IMG/VR virus record: IMGVR_UViG_3300046680_000396
Location: 1 to 46,506 of that record
Strand: one strand, 5' to 3'
Source of the DNA: a virus
Length of the DNA: 46,506 nucleotides
Made by a program: the position numbers and the translations under genes. Positions 31,001 to 37,795 of the stretch are shown piece after piece. Position 1 is the stretch's first letter. Every line of letters begins with the position of its first letter. The notes below the pieces were generated by a model, which was not told where the DNA came from, did no database searches, and saw nothing but the letters and a program-made list of their open reading frames with translations.

Positions 31001-31784
31001 CAGGGTCAACCTGTTCTCTGTCTCGGTCGGCTACGCCGTCAACACTCCGGTGAACAACGGCAGCGTCATCAGCGCGACACAGACCCAACTGCCTTGGATT
31101 GTGGCGGCCTCGGGCATGCCGCTTCCGATCACAGTCGGGTCCCAGTCTTCACCCGCCGATGTGCCGATCTTCGGCGGCGGCACCGGTCTTGACGCGTTCA
31201 AGGCTCAGGCCGCACAGACCATGGGAATGGTCGTGTTCAACCGGTACGGCGCTCTCTCGATCCAAGACAGTTCGTTCCGGCAGGCCGGGAACGACGTGTA
31301 TTCATTCGACTGCACAGGGGCCACTGGACCGGATAGCGCAATGCTGTACGTGAACGACATCGACAGGACTTGGACCTCGGTCCAGCTCAACGGCGATAAC
31401 GGCACGTCTACGTGGAACTCTTTTGCCGGGTGGTCTCAGTACGGTTGGCACCAGCAGTCGCAGATCGTTCAGAACACGGTCGCCTCAACCGGTTCCTACG
31501 CGTGGTCGTTCCTGGCGAACTATCTGCAACCGAATGCGCGAATTGACTCTGCGTCGTTCACCGTGGCCAGTAACGCTGTAGCCGCTTCGGCGCTGTTGGT
31601 GGATATCGGTTCGCACGTCCAGTTCCTTGACCTGCCTGACAACGCCCCCGGCGATGGGCCGTATGGGGCCTATTTGTGTTGGGTGGAGTCGGTGAAGGTT
31701 TCGGCGAAGGCCGAAGGCGGCGTGATTGTGCCAACGGTTCAGGTCACGCTCAGCCCGGACTTCACGTATGTACCGATCATGTAA
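28059..31784 (+). CDS. Large minor tail protein with LamG-like domains
   Basis: 1241 residues from ATG 28059. The N-terminus (LGVHIGWDANLADQYVKYSD, then GTATIGLDNSDGRFTPG) resembles the start of distal-tail/baseplate hub proteins. Two concanavalin/LamG-like parts are visible (about 185-410 with VEVWFNTTTPGGLL and DGLWHHLVLAGGTFYLDGAQ, and about 800-960 with KGSVEFWFRPYNNTGG). A carbohydrate-binding-like insertion (about 500-680) and a hub-like C-terminus follow. It is probably the tail tip that binds the cell wall. Fusion of hub and sugar-binding domains in one chain is common in actinophages. Contains dispersed-element copy 18. Confidence 0.85.
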   Translation: MSTTLGVHIGWDANLADQYVKYSDVSGYVSSVDTQRGRSTELDDIQTGTATIGLDNSDGRFTPGRAYGKELLPDNVRTSTGWNSNTTGFTAGTNATLSSVSTPTLSWANSLKAVVSTGVAGNRIVRTAAVPVKPGNQYRGSVMASASTGTLQAQTAIRFYSSTGADLGNGTDYDTTWKQYGDVVRASMPVAYHRMNDAGGNSCAPTAGRDPMVTYNVAAGASGSSWAAGGTASAGVFNGTSSIAEPCGIPLATVLNGGVSSVEVWFNTTTPGGLLADAPSAVSTNYSNPVQYTISSAGTPVGSSTLLPLAHIGTDGYLYCQGSVKSLFPVNDGLWHHLVLAGGTFYLDGAQFGTGSGSASRPVLGYVDFSYTGYSGGYTAKPSTGWFNGSMADVALYRHALTPQTIADHYRHGVAALRPVRSSGSAYPLPWGLLTSGVTAPAGAFTASVEVVTGNAGTFYFDSFSLRQVSPFYGRIRPRRRVRVFATTGQNLMPPGMNLGYQTYSGIPAGVDDNETGSWVLANGTNLSFDSSSGVTTYAPNSSSTASLSLFGPSGNGLSVPWMLLPGNTYTFQMQVAAWRFAANSTGVTIGVNTTVKSAPGSSTFFNGAVTPQTISPGDVSWKTVSWTFAIPATYQQPDFLFTLYTSETVSSGSTYGWQTALRNLQLIDVTNGQPIPAYQPGDATMPVFVGVADKWESTTEYDGVAQVQLSCSDMMRALGESQMSSAPQSMGFRPDWNCIGSWDLSQQTDTIGDIANAAPNQLLGTALVYSANTASVNNVFISEYPNVSLPGRYLPSGNGGINFNTALAQYLLSFGKLPAKGSVEFWFRPYNNTGGADAWTGGDNLMCASGPFLSMYIGSGGVGQLSCGWNGRKATSTNILPGSPANEMTRGGHVAIEVTTSGGASPTAQVQAFYNGTSVVTSSGESFGPVAQQYNGHYSAFSIGGDRNFTDPISGVSLAEFCGEIYAPAMYGNTGMDWATRVNLFSVSVGYAVNTPVNNGSVISATQTQLPWIVAASGMPLPITVGSQSSPADVPIFGGGTGLDAFKAQAAQTMGMVVFNRYGALSIQDSSFRQAGNDVYSFDCTGATGPDSAMLYVNDIDRTWTSVQLNGDNGTSTWNSFAGWSQYGWHQQSQIVQNTVASTGSYAWSFLANYLQPNARIDSASFTVASNAVAASALLVDIGSHVQFLDLPDNAPGDGPYGAYLCWVESVKVSAKAEGGVIVPTVQVTLSPDFTYVPIM
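29388..29408 (-). repeat. Dispersed GCTTTAMAGC element, copy 18
   Basis: GCCGGC, 5 nt, CCTTTACAGC, at the codons joining the first LamG-like part to the next domain. Confidence 0.75.
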
Positions 31785-31793
31785 GGGGGGGCC

Positions 31794-32084
31794 TTGTCTT
31801 ACGAGGCTGTGATTTCGACTGCCGCGATTATCGCGGGCGGTCTTGGCGTCGGTTCGGGCGCCCGCGCCCGTGTGAAGGCCGCTGCGCAGGTTGAGACCAC
31901 GAAGGTGTGGCGCGAGGAGGCGGAGGCGCAGAAGGCGCGTGGTGACCGCCTTGAGGCGGCCGTGCACGAGCTGACCACGGAGGTTACTTCGCTACGCGCC
32001 GAGGTCCGGCGCTTTACCCGCCTGCTCCGGTCGATTTCGCCGGAGCTGATTTCTGACAAGGGGGAGTTTGATGACGACGACTGA
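31794..32084 (+). CDS. Small membrane/coiled-coil protein of the lysis module
   Basis: 96 residues from TTG 31794 with GGGGGG upstream. One N-terminal hydrophobic segment (AVISTAAIIAGGLGVGSGA) then a long charged coiled coil (EEAEAQKARGDRLEAAVHEL) and a DDDD tail. It overlaps the endolysin start. Could be a holin, antiholin or spanin-like helper; a single membrane segment with coiled coil is not diagnostic. Confidence 0.6.
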   Translation: MSYEAVISTAAIIAGGLGVGSGARARVKAAAQVETTKVWREEAEAQKARGDRLEAAVHELTTEVTSLRAEVRRFTRLLRSISPELISDKGEFDDDD

Positions 32085-33045
32085 GACTGTTCTCAACGTC
32101 GCTAGGAACCAGCTCGGCACGATCGAGAACTCGGCCGGCGACACGCTTTACAGCGACTGGTACGGGTTGGCCGATGAGTCCTGGTGCGACATGTTCGTGT
32201 CGTGGGTGGGGGCTACCGCCGGGGCGGCTGACATCATCGGCCACTTCGCCTACTGCCCGTCTCACGTCGATTGGTTCAAGAACCGGGGCCAGTGGGGCAA
32301 GACGCCGAAGGTCGGCGCCGTGGTGTTCTTCGACTGGAACGGCGACGGGGAGGCCGATCACGTCGGCATCGTGGAGACGGTCAACCCTGACGGCTCTGTG
32401 GGCACGATCGAGGGCAACTCCACGAACCCGAGCGGCGGCAGGTTCGGCGTGTTCCGCCACACGGAGTGGCCCCGGTACATCCTGGGCTACGGCTATCCGG
32501 CGTATGACGCCGTGGGGAACGTGACCGCTGGCGGGGCGAAGACCTACACCGTGAAGCGCGGTGACACCCTGTGGGGTATCGCTGCGGTTCTGGGCGTGTC
32601 CCTGTCGGCGCTGCTGGCTGCGAACCCTGGCCCGGCATCTCACCCGGCCGCGATTCAGCCGGGCGACGTGATCCGTGTCCCGCAGGCTACGGCCCCGGTT
32701 ACGCCGGGACCGACTGTAAAGCCTCCGGCCGGCAAGCCGACTCCGACCCCGAAGCCTCCGGCGCCCGTGAGCAAGCCTCCGAAGCCTGTGAGCAAGCCTC
32801 CGGCTCCGCCGACCAGCCCGGCGCATACGCGGGTGCTGGCGTACGGCATGTCTGGTGACGACGTGCGTCACCTTCAGCAGTGCCTAGCCGATCGGGGATA
32901 CCGCCAGCCGGTCACCGGCTGGTTCGGGCCTATCACGTCTTCGAACGTCCACTACTTCCTGTCTCTGCGTTCCTGGCTGTGGAGCACGGGCGGACCGGAC
33001 GCCACTGCCGGGCCGATGACTCAGGCCGCAGTCTGCAAGTTCTAA
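32071..33045 (+). CDS. Endolysin: CHAP-like, LysM and peptidoglycan-binding domains
   Basis: 324 residues; ATG 32071 chosen (GGGGGAG 4 nt upstream) over TTG 32068. CHAP-like amidase/peptidase domain 1-145 with catalytic Cys39 (ESWCDMF) and His97 (DHVGIVE). A LysM domain follows at about 154-200 (YTVKRGDTLWGIAAVLGVSL). Then a Pro/Lys linker of PPAP/KPP repeats and a C-terminal peptidoglycan-binding domain (GMSGDDVRHLQQCLADRGYR). It lyses the host wall at the end of infection. Copies 19 and 20 of the dispersed element lie in its coding sequence, one in the catalytic domain and one in the linker. Confidence 0.92.
   Translation: MTTTETVLNVARNQLGTIENSAGDTLYSDWYGLADESWCDMFVSWVGATAGAADIIGHFAYCPSHVDWFKNRGQWGKTPKVGAVVFFDWNGDGEADHVGIVETVNPDGSVGTIEGNSTNPSGGRFGVFRHTEWPRYILGYGYPAYDAVGNVTAGGAKTYTVKRGDTLWGIAAVLGVSLSALLAANPGPASHPAAIQPGDVIRVPQATAPVTPGPTVKPPAGKPTPTPKPPAPVSKPPKPVSKPPAPPTSPAHTRVLAYGMSGDDVRHLQQCLADRGYRQPVTGWFGPITSSNVHYFLSLRSWLWSTGGPDATAGPMTQAAVCKF
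32133..32153 (-). repeat. Dispersed GCTTTAMAGC element, copy 19
   Basis: GCCGGC, 5 nt, GCTTTACAGC, in the endolysin catalytic domain. Confidence 0.85.
32713..32733 (+). repeat. Dispersed GCTTTAMAGC element, copy 20
   Basis: ACTGTAAAGC, 5 nt, GCCGGC, in the endolysin linker. Confidence 0.75.
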
Positions 33046-33061
33046 TCCAAGGGGGAATCTG

Positions 33062-33436
33062 ATGAACCTGTCTCTGCTCAAGTTCAACGTATCGCGCGAG
33101 CCGGTTTGGCTGGTCCAGGGCGTCAGCGCCCTGGCTGGCCTGTCCGCCGCTGTCGCGGGCGGTAGTGACTGGCGGTCCTACATTCCGGCGGTCCTGACGG
33201 CGCTGTCGGCGCCGCTGCTGCGTTCTCGGGTCGTGCCGATCCAGAAGACGGCCGACCTGGTGAACATCGCGCTTCACACCCCGGCGCCGGGCGGTGGCCC
33301 GCTGGTCGTGGCGGACGTGAAGGCCACCGTGAAGGACGCGGAGAAGACCATTCAGGACGTCATGGCGTCTGCGGCTCGGGCCGGTCTGACCGCTTCGACT
33401 CCGGCCGGTCCTGTGGTCCTGCCTCCGCAGCACTAA
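33062..33436 (+). CDS. Holin candidate
   Basis: 124 residues from ATG 33062, ribosome site GGGGGAA. Two weak hydrophobic segments (LVQGVSALAGLSAAVAGG and YIPAVLTALSAPLLRSRVVP) precede a helical cytoplasmic part (VADVKATVKDAEKTIQDVMA). Position right after the endolysin fits a holin. A full dispersed element begins 2 nt after the stop. Confidence 0.6.
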   Translation: MNLSLLKFNVSREPVWLVQGVSALAGLSAAVAGGSDWRSYIPAVLTALSAPLLRSRVVPIQKTADLVNIALHTPAPGGGPLVVADVKATVKDAEKTIQDVMASAARAGLTASTPAGPVVLPPQH

Positions 33437-33437
33437 A

Positions 33438-33467
33438 CCGCGGGGCGCTTTACAGCGCTCAGCCGGC
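33438..33467 (+). repeat. Dispersed GCTTTAMAGC element, copy 21 (three-part)
   Basis: CCGCGG, 3 nt, GCTTTACAGC, 5 nt, GCCGGC, at the end of the late operon. Confidence 0.95.
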
Positions 33468-33482
33468 GTGGTGAACGGGAAA

Positions 33483-33516
33483 CCCCCGGCCCTTCGGGGC
33501 CGGGGGTCCTTTTGCG
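33483..33516 (+). terminator. Intrinsic terminator ending the late operon
   Basis: CCCCCGGCCC, 4-nt loop TTCG, GGGCCGGGGG, then TCCTTTT. Confidence 0.92.
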
Positions 33517-33521
33517 TTCCG

Positions 33522-33555
33522 CCCTTGACACGTCTTGCGTCAAGGGCGTTATGAT
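33522..33555 (+). promoter_or_regulatory. Promoter with palindromic operator, post-late region
   Basis: TTGACA (33525-33530), 19 nt, TATGAT (33550-33555). Best -10 in the window. A near-perfect inverted repeat CCCTTGAC/GTCAAGGG (33522-33546) overlaps the -35. It reads into the small gene overlapping the integrase 3' end. Confidence 0.75.
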
Positions 33556-33593
33556 CGTGCCTGTTCTTGCAGGTCGGGCGATGGGAGGCAGTT

Positions 33594-33761
33594 GTGTCTA
33601 GGTTGTCGGACGGTCAGCGCCAGGCTTGGGTTCAGACGCAGATGAAGCGGCTGGGGCCGCCGTCAACGGAGTCACTTCGCCGGACCGAACAACTCTGGTC
33701 CGAGATGGGACGACCCTCTCAGGGTCGAAGTTCCGGCCGGTGTTCCTCTCCCGAGGCATGA
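33594..33761 (+). CDS. Small protein antisense to the integrase 3' end
   Basis: 55 residues from GTG 33594 with GGGAGG 5 nt upstream and a good promoter 39 nt before the start codon. The first 40 residues look like a real helical domain (LSDGQRQAWVQTQMKRLGPP, STESLRRTEQLWSEMG). The rest overlaps the integrase C-terminus out of strand. Small helical ORFs with a PPST/PPLT turn often sit beside actinomycete integrases. A recombination directionality factor or integrase regulator is possible, but unproven. Confidence 0.5.
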   Translation: MSRLSDGQRQAWVQTQMKRLGPPSTESLRRTEQLWSEMGRPSQGRSSGRCSSPEA

Positions 33762-35136
33762 TCAATACGGAAGGGAACTGGGATGCGATCAATGCCCGCT
33801 TCTCGTCCATCTCAAGCTCGTCCCAGGGCTTAGCCCCAAGGTGTTGAACTAGGTCGCCCGCCATCTTGACCGCGTTAAGACCTTCAAGTTCTTCACTGAT
33901 CGTTTCTCGGGATTGGTTGAGCGGCCCCAGTGCCGCGTTCACGAACTCGGCAGGGATCTTCCTCGCGCCGAAGTCGGCGCCGAGCTGCCTTGTCTGGCTC
34001 ATGACCTCTTCAAGCTCTGCTGTGAGCGCTGCTATGCGGGCGGCGCTGTCTACGGGCTTTGCCCGCCCCTCCGCGCCTTGCGCGTGAAATAGGTCAGTGA
34101 TCAGCCGGTCAACTTCGATGCCCGAGGCGGACGGCCCCCCGCAGCTCTTTGCGCTGTTCGTCGGGGACGGGCAGACGTAGTAGTGGCGCCCCGGCAGCTT
34201 CTTGCCGCCGGGGTGGCCATGCATGGGGCTGAAGCACACTCCACACTGAACGATCCCGGCAAGGAGATACTTCTTTTTGCCGGGCCGCTCGTGGTATCCG
34301 CCGCCACGGCCTTCCGCTTTGAGGGTCTTCACCAGGGCCTTGTGGGTTGCATCCGACAGGATTGCTTCCCACTGCCCGTGTACGCGGTTCCCGGCGTCGT
34401 CATACACAGGTTCGCCCTTGAGGTCGCGCCACCCGGCAAGGCGGGCGCTCAGCATCAGGTTCCGGAACGGCGCCCTTGACCAGTGGTTGCCTGCGGGGGT
34501 CAAGAATCCCGCATCGTTCCAATCGCGCATGATCGTGGCGAGTGGCACTCCGGCCAGGATTCGAGCCGCCGCGCCCTTGATGAGCTCCGACTCGAATGGG
34601 TCTAGAGTCCGCTTGTCGTCGTGCCACCCGGCGGGGCGCCAGCCACCCACGGGGACACCGTTCTGCGCCTGCTCAAGGTGCTTGCGTTCCATTCGGCGCG
34701 CCGTGTCCATGGATGCTTTGTTGGCGAATGCCACCATGACGCGGGCCATGGTGATCCCGTCAGGCGTCATGAGGTTGATGTCTCCCTGGACGGTGGCAAA
34801 CACCAGGTTCCCGTGCGCTGCGTAGACCTCGATCGCCCGTTCGAGGTCCTTGGGCTGCCTGGCGAAGCGGTCCAGGTCGTAGACGACGACGCCGCCTATG
34901 CGCCCCTCTTCGAGGTCCTTCATCATCCGTTCCCACTCGGGGCGGACGACTCCGCGCCGGTAGGCTGAGACGTCGTTGTCTATGTAGGTGTGTTCGTCGG
35001 TGCCAAGCCAGTCGCGAAGACCCAGCAGGGTCGTACAGTCCTTGACCTGGCGGGCAACGCCCTTGCCCTCTTCTTCCTGGTCATCGGATATGCGGGCATA
35101 CTTTGCGACAGGCTTGAGCGGTCTCACGAGGTGCAT
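33598..35136 (-). CDS. int: Large serine integrase
   Basis: 512 residues; ATG 35136 is chosen (GGGAG 5 nt upstream); ATG 35160 is in frame but lacks a ribosome site. Resolvase/invertase domain with nucleophile Ser17 (KYARISDDQ) and VVVYDLDRFARQPKDLERAI. A recombinase domain follows (ARILAGVPLATIMRDWNDAG). Then a zinc ribbon (CGVCFSPMHG, YYVCPSP, SCGG) and a coiled coil (AALTAELEEVMSQTRQLGAD). It recombines attP with attB to integrate the phage. The 3' end overlaps a + strand small gene. The att site probably lies in 35140-35520. Confidence 0.95.
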   Translation of the reverse strand: MHLVRPLKPVAKYARISDDQEEEGKGVARQVKDCTTLLGLRDWLGTDEHTYIDNDVSAYRRGVVRPEWERMMKDLEEGRIGGVVVYDLDRFARQPKDLERAIEVYAAHGNLVFATVQGDINLMTPDGITMARVMVAFANKASMDTARRMERKHLEQAQNGVPVGGWRPAGWHDDKRTLDPFESELIKGAAARILAGVPLATIMRDWNDAGFLTPAGNHWSRAPFRNLMLSARLAGWRDLKGEPVYDDAGNRVHGQWEAILSDATHKALVKTLKAEGRGGGYHERPGKKKYLLAGIVQCGVCFSPMHGHPGGKKLPGRHYYVCPSPTNSAKSCGGPSASGIEVDRLITDLFHAQGAEGRAKPVDSAARIAALTAELEEVMSQTRQLGADFGARKIPAEFVNAALGPLNQSRETISEELEGLNAVKMAGDLVQHLGAKPWDELEMDEKRALIASQFPSVLIMPRERNTGRNFDPERVVPSRTRVVRSGEVTPLTAAPAASSASEPKPGADRPTT

Positions 35137-35584
35137 GCTAGCTCCCAAATGCTTGTCCATGCCTAACGAATCCGTTGCGACCAGAGGATTCGTTAAACGG
35201 GTGATTGGTCGGGGCAGACGGTAGCAGTGCGCTGACGCTACGGCAACTGTGGCGAGTCGTGAGTGAGCCGTGGGTGTAACCACTGGGACCCCGAGAAGGC
35301 CGGTACTCGTTAGCTACGCTCAGTTAGCCTGCAATAGGCCGTTGACGTGGGACGAGCCCCTGCCGGACATGTGCTACATGGCGTAATAGTTCGACGTCAA
35401 GACAGTCGCGCGGCTTGGCTCAAATGGGGCTACTCCGGCCCTGAGCTGGGAAGTAAAGGCAAGGTAAAGTCCGGCTCGGCTTGTCAAGGGCGGGCCGATT
35501 CACCTAAAGTGTCCCGTGGGTAACAACGTTACCCGTTGCGCTTGCCATTTTATCGCGTGACATTAATGGATGAGGATTGTGGCC
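35137..35584. other. ~450-bp regulatory gap upstream of integrase; candidate attP region
   Basis: Contains a perfect 10-bp-arm inverted repeat TAACGAATCC/GGATTCGTTA (35164-35173 and 35186-35195) just upstream of int, which may be an operator or a crossover-flanking site. GGGTAAC/GTTACCC (35518-35534) lies upstream of the divergent HTH gene. The rest has no credible gene. Serine-integrase attP sites are commonly next to int, but the crossover cannot be located without attB. Confidence 0.5.
35518..35534 (+). promoter_or_regulatory. Palindromic operator candidate before the HTH gene
   Basis: GGGTAAC, 3 nt, GTTACCC. It covers a possible -35 (TTACCC), with TATCGC 16 nt downstream as -10; position suggests autoregulation. 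Confidence 0.5.
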
Positions 35585-36016
35585 GTGAAAAGCGACAGGA
35601 TGATTCCCGTCTCTAACTCCGAGGTCGCCGCGCTGCTTCGCTCCGGCAAATCCGCGAGCGCGCTTGCCAAGCAGTGGGGCGTTCAGCCTCACGCAGTGCG
35701 CCGCGTGGCGCGGCTGGCGGGGTGGTCGCCGGGGAACAGCACGATTGCGGTTCTGCCGTGGCTCGGGGTCGGGCCTGCGGCGCACTCGCCTGCGGCCCGT
35801 GGCCTTCGAGCCCTTGCCCGCGTCCGCGCCGGGGAGACGCTGACGCCGCGCAACGAGGTGACTTTCCGGAACTGGCTCGCGGAGCGGGACGGTACCGGCA
35901 CGGTTGTCATGTACGACAAGGACATGGGTCCTAATCCGGCGTCGCCGGAACACGGAGGGTTCTATTACGCCCCGCGTAGAACAGACACTCCGATAGACGA
36001 GTACTACCAAGAGTAG
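35585..36016 (+). CDS. HTH protein, candidate phage regulator
   Basis: 143 residues; GTG 35585 is chosen (AGGA 8 nt upstream), with ATG 35570 as an alternative. Residues 10-45 (NSEVAALLRSGKSASALAKQ, WGVQPHAVRRVARLAGW) form a helix-turn-helix. The C-terminal part (GETLTPRNEVTFRNWLAERD, TVVMYDKDMGPNPAS) is unfamiliar and ends in an acidic/aromatic tail. It lies divergent from the integrase behind a palindrome, where immunity repressors or their antagonists usually lie. Could be the repressor or a Cro-like protein. Confidence 0.6.
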   Translation: MKSDRMIPVSNSEVAALLRSGKSASALAKQWGVQPHAVRRVARLAGWSPGNSTIAVLPWLGVGPAAHSPAARGLRALARVRAGETLTPRNEVTFRNWLAERDGTGTVVMYDKDMGPNPASPEHGGFYYAPRRTDTPIDEYYQE

Positions 36017-36041
36017 TCACGTCGGCTTGCGGTTTTGAGTG

Positions 36042-36073
36042 AAGGTGCCTGTTAGCAGGCGCCTTTATTTTTT
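36042..36073 (+). terminator. Intrinsic terminator after the HTH gene
   Basis: AAGGTGCCTG, 4-nt loop, CAGGCGCCTT, then TATTTTTT; strong. Confidence 0.92.
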
Positions 36074-36209
36074 CCCATCGCGACGCAGTTTTCTGAAACC
36101 GCGAGACAAGCCCTTGCATCGTTGTAGTCCGAGGTCATATCGTCTGGATCACACCAGCCGTTTACGCCCCCTCACCTGCATTGCGCCCCGTGTGGCCGCT
36201 CTGTAGGGT

Positions 36210-36590
36210 GTGCTATGGATCGAACGTGAGTTCGAGGAACGGAGCCGAGACATCGAGACCTTGGCGCGGGCGAGTGTGGCGCCCGTAGACGGCAAAACCG
36301 ATGAGGCGTGCGCGGTGTGCGGAGAGGGCTCCGGGCTGCGCTGGGGAGCTTTTCTCGGCGGATACACGCTAAATCTGGGCCCTGAGATCCTGGTGTGGGA
36401 GTGGGAGATGGAACGGGGCAGCATGGTATTCGTGGCAGATACGCGCGGCAAAGACGCGGACGCGGAAATTAGCGTTCGTTACTCCCTTGACGCAGACCGC
36501 CGGATACCCTATTGTTCGATGTGCGCCGACGAAGCCACGTCGGACCGAGGGCTACCCCCGGGAACGCGAGTAACCGCGTTCTCCTCCTGA
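36210..36590 (+). CDS. Hypothetical protein with two CxxC pairs
   Basis: 126 residues if started at GTG 36210; TTG 36261 is an alternative and neither has a strong ribosome site. A possible promoter TTGCGC, 17 nt, TAGGGT lies just upstream. CAVCGEGSGLRWGAFLGG and YCSMCADEATSDRG hold two CxxC pairs about 75 residues apart, a split zinc site. Followed by a terminator, so probably a single-gene unit. Function unknown. Confidence 0.55.
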   Translation: MLWIEREFEERSRDIETLARASVAPVDGKTDEACAVCGEGSGLRWGAFLGGYTLNLGPEILVWEWEMERGSMVFVADTRGKDADAEISVRYSLDADRRIPYCSMCADEATSDRGLPPGTRVTAFSS

Positions 36591-36599
36591 CAGATCTCA

Positions 36600-36631
36600 G
36601 GGCCTCCCGCTTAGCGGGGGGCCCCTTTGTC
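36600..36631 (+). terminator. Intrinsic terminator
   Basis: GGGCCTCCCGC, 3-nt loop, GCGGGGGGCCC, then CTTTG. Confidence 0.75.
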
Positions 36632-36671
36632 GGCCCTCGGTGTTACTCCCTTGACACACGGAGGTGGGTTC

Positions 36672-36980
36672 TTGACCAACGACATGCCCGAGCACGGCGG
36701 GACGTACAAGTTCGTTTCGGGCCTGTACCGGAACGACACGGTGAGGTTCCAGGCCGTTGACCTCGGCGACACGGTGGGTCTCACGATCGAAGTGAGCGAA
36801 GAGGGCGAGTCCGCTGAGATGACCCTCACCCTCATCCAGCTCGCCGAGTTCTCGACTGCCATGTACGCCGCGCTCAGCCAGGCCGGAAACATGGCGGTGG
36901 ACCAGCACACCCGCCGACTGCTCGGACTCATCCGGTCCGGCATCGCCGACCACCCGGCCAAGGGCAAGGACGGCGCCTGA
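36672..36980 (+). CDS. Hypothetical protein, first gene of the replication block
   Basis: 102 residues; TTG 36672 is chosen because GGAGG is 7 nt upstream. Beta-rich start (KFVSGLYRNDTVRFQAVDLG) then helices (LTLIQLAEFSTAMYAALSQA). No known motif. Overlaps the nuclease gene by 4 nt if that starts at CTG 36977. Confidence 0.65.
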   Translation: MTNDMPEHGGTYKFVSGLYRNDTVRFQAVDLGDTVGLTIEVSEEGESAEMTLTLIQLAEFSTAMYAALSQAGNMAVDQHTRRLLGLIRSGIADHPAKGKDGA

Positions 36981-37795
36981 GCGCCGGACACCGGTCCGTC
37001 TCACAGCTCACGACGTGGGCACGCTGCGGCGAGTCCTACAGGCTCGAACGCGTCGCCAAGGCCCCGCAGACGCCAGCCGCATGGACACTCCAGGGCACGG
37101 CCGTTCACGCGGCCGTGGAAGCCTTCGAGCTGTCCGGCCGCACGCTCGGCCTGACTCAAGCCCTGGCGGTGTACTTCAACGCGTGGGACAGCGGCATAGC
37201 GGCCCTCACGGCCGCCGAACCCGACAGGTCGAAGTGGCTCACAGGCTCGAAGGCGATCAGCGGCTTTAAAGACGTTGGCCGGCGCAGGGATCGAGGCGCC
37301 GATCAGGTCAGGGCCTACATCGAGTTCTCCCAGTCGAACCCATTCGACATCTGGCAGACCCCGGACGGCCCCGCCGTCGAGCTTCAGTTCTCCATCGTTC
37401 TCGGCGGCGTCAAGGTCGTTGGCTTCATCGATCAGGTTCTAGAGCTGCCGGACGGTGACCTGTGGGTCAGAGACGTAAAGACCGGCTCCAAGCTCCCGGA
37501 CAGCCCGCTACAGCTCGGCGTCTACGCCGAAGCCGTTGAGCAGACGTACGGGATTCGCCCCCACTGGGGCGACTACTTCATGTGCAAGAACAACGCACCA
37601 ACCAAGCCAGCCGACTTGAGCGGCTACACGACGGCCCGTCTAGGCCGCTGGTTCGCGCGGCTAGACCACGCAGTCAACGCAGGCGTCTTCATCCCGAATC
37701 CGGGCGATGCCTGCCGCGTCTGCTCCGTGTCGCAGTACTGCGATGCGGTTGGTGACGATCGAGAAACCTACGGAGGTTCAGACCTTGACGCTTAA
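36977..37795 (+). CDS. RecB/Cas4-like PD-(D/E)XK nuclease
   Basis: 272 residues if started at CTG 36977, which overlaps the upstream TGA; the first canonical in-frame start is GTG 37115. The earlier start is preferred because the family signature SQLTTWARCGESYRLERVAK lies before 37115. Nuclease core: QGTAVHAAVEAFE, then VVGFIDQVLELPDGDLWVRD with the catalytic Asp, and VKTGSK. A C-terminal Cys cluster (DACRVCSVSQYC) probably completes an iron-sulfur or zinc site with Cys near the N-terminus. It probably processes DNA ends during replication and recombination. Contains dispersed-element copy 22. Confidence 0.85.
   Translation: MSAGHRSVSQLTTWARCGESYRLERVAKAPQTPAAWTLQGTAVHAAVEAFELSGRTLGLTQALAVYFNAWDSGIAALTAAEPDRSKWLTGSKAISGFKDVGRRRDRGADQVRAYIEFSQSNPFDIWQTPDGPAVELQFSIVLGGVKVVGFIDQVLELPDGDLWVRDVKTGSKLPDSPLQLGVYAEAVEQTYGIRPHWGDYFMCKNNAPTKPADLSGYTTARLGRWFARLDHAVNAGVFIPNPGDACRVCSVSQYCDAVGDDRETYGGSDLDA
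37263..37283 (+). repeat. Dispersed GCTTTAMAGC element, copy 22
   Basis: GCTTTAAAGA, 5 nt, GCCGGC, in the nuclease gene. Confidence 0.75.

Noticed and set aside
2346-33581. GCAGGTCGGGC in leaders at 2347 and 33569
   Set aside because: Only two copies of an 11-mer in GC-rich DNA; no further shared context.
34667-34880. TTGAC-like strings inside the integrase gene as promoters
   Set aside because: No -10 at suitable spacing on either strand and they lie within conserved coding sequence.
36649-36674. CTTGACAC promoter-like box before the 36672 gene
   Set aside because: It overlaps the ribosome site and any -10 would fall inside the gene; probably chance.
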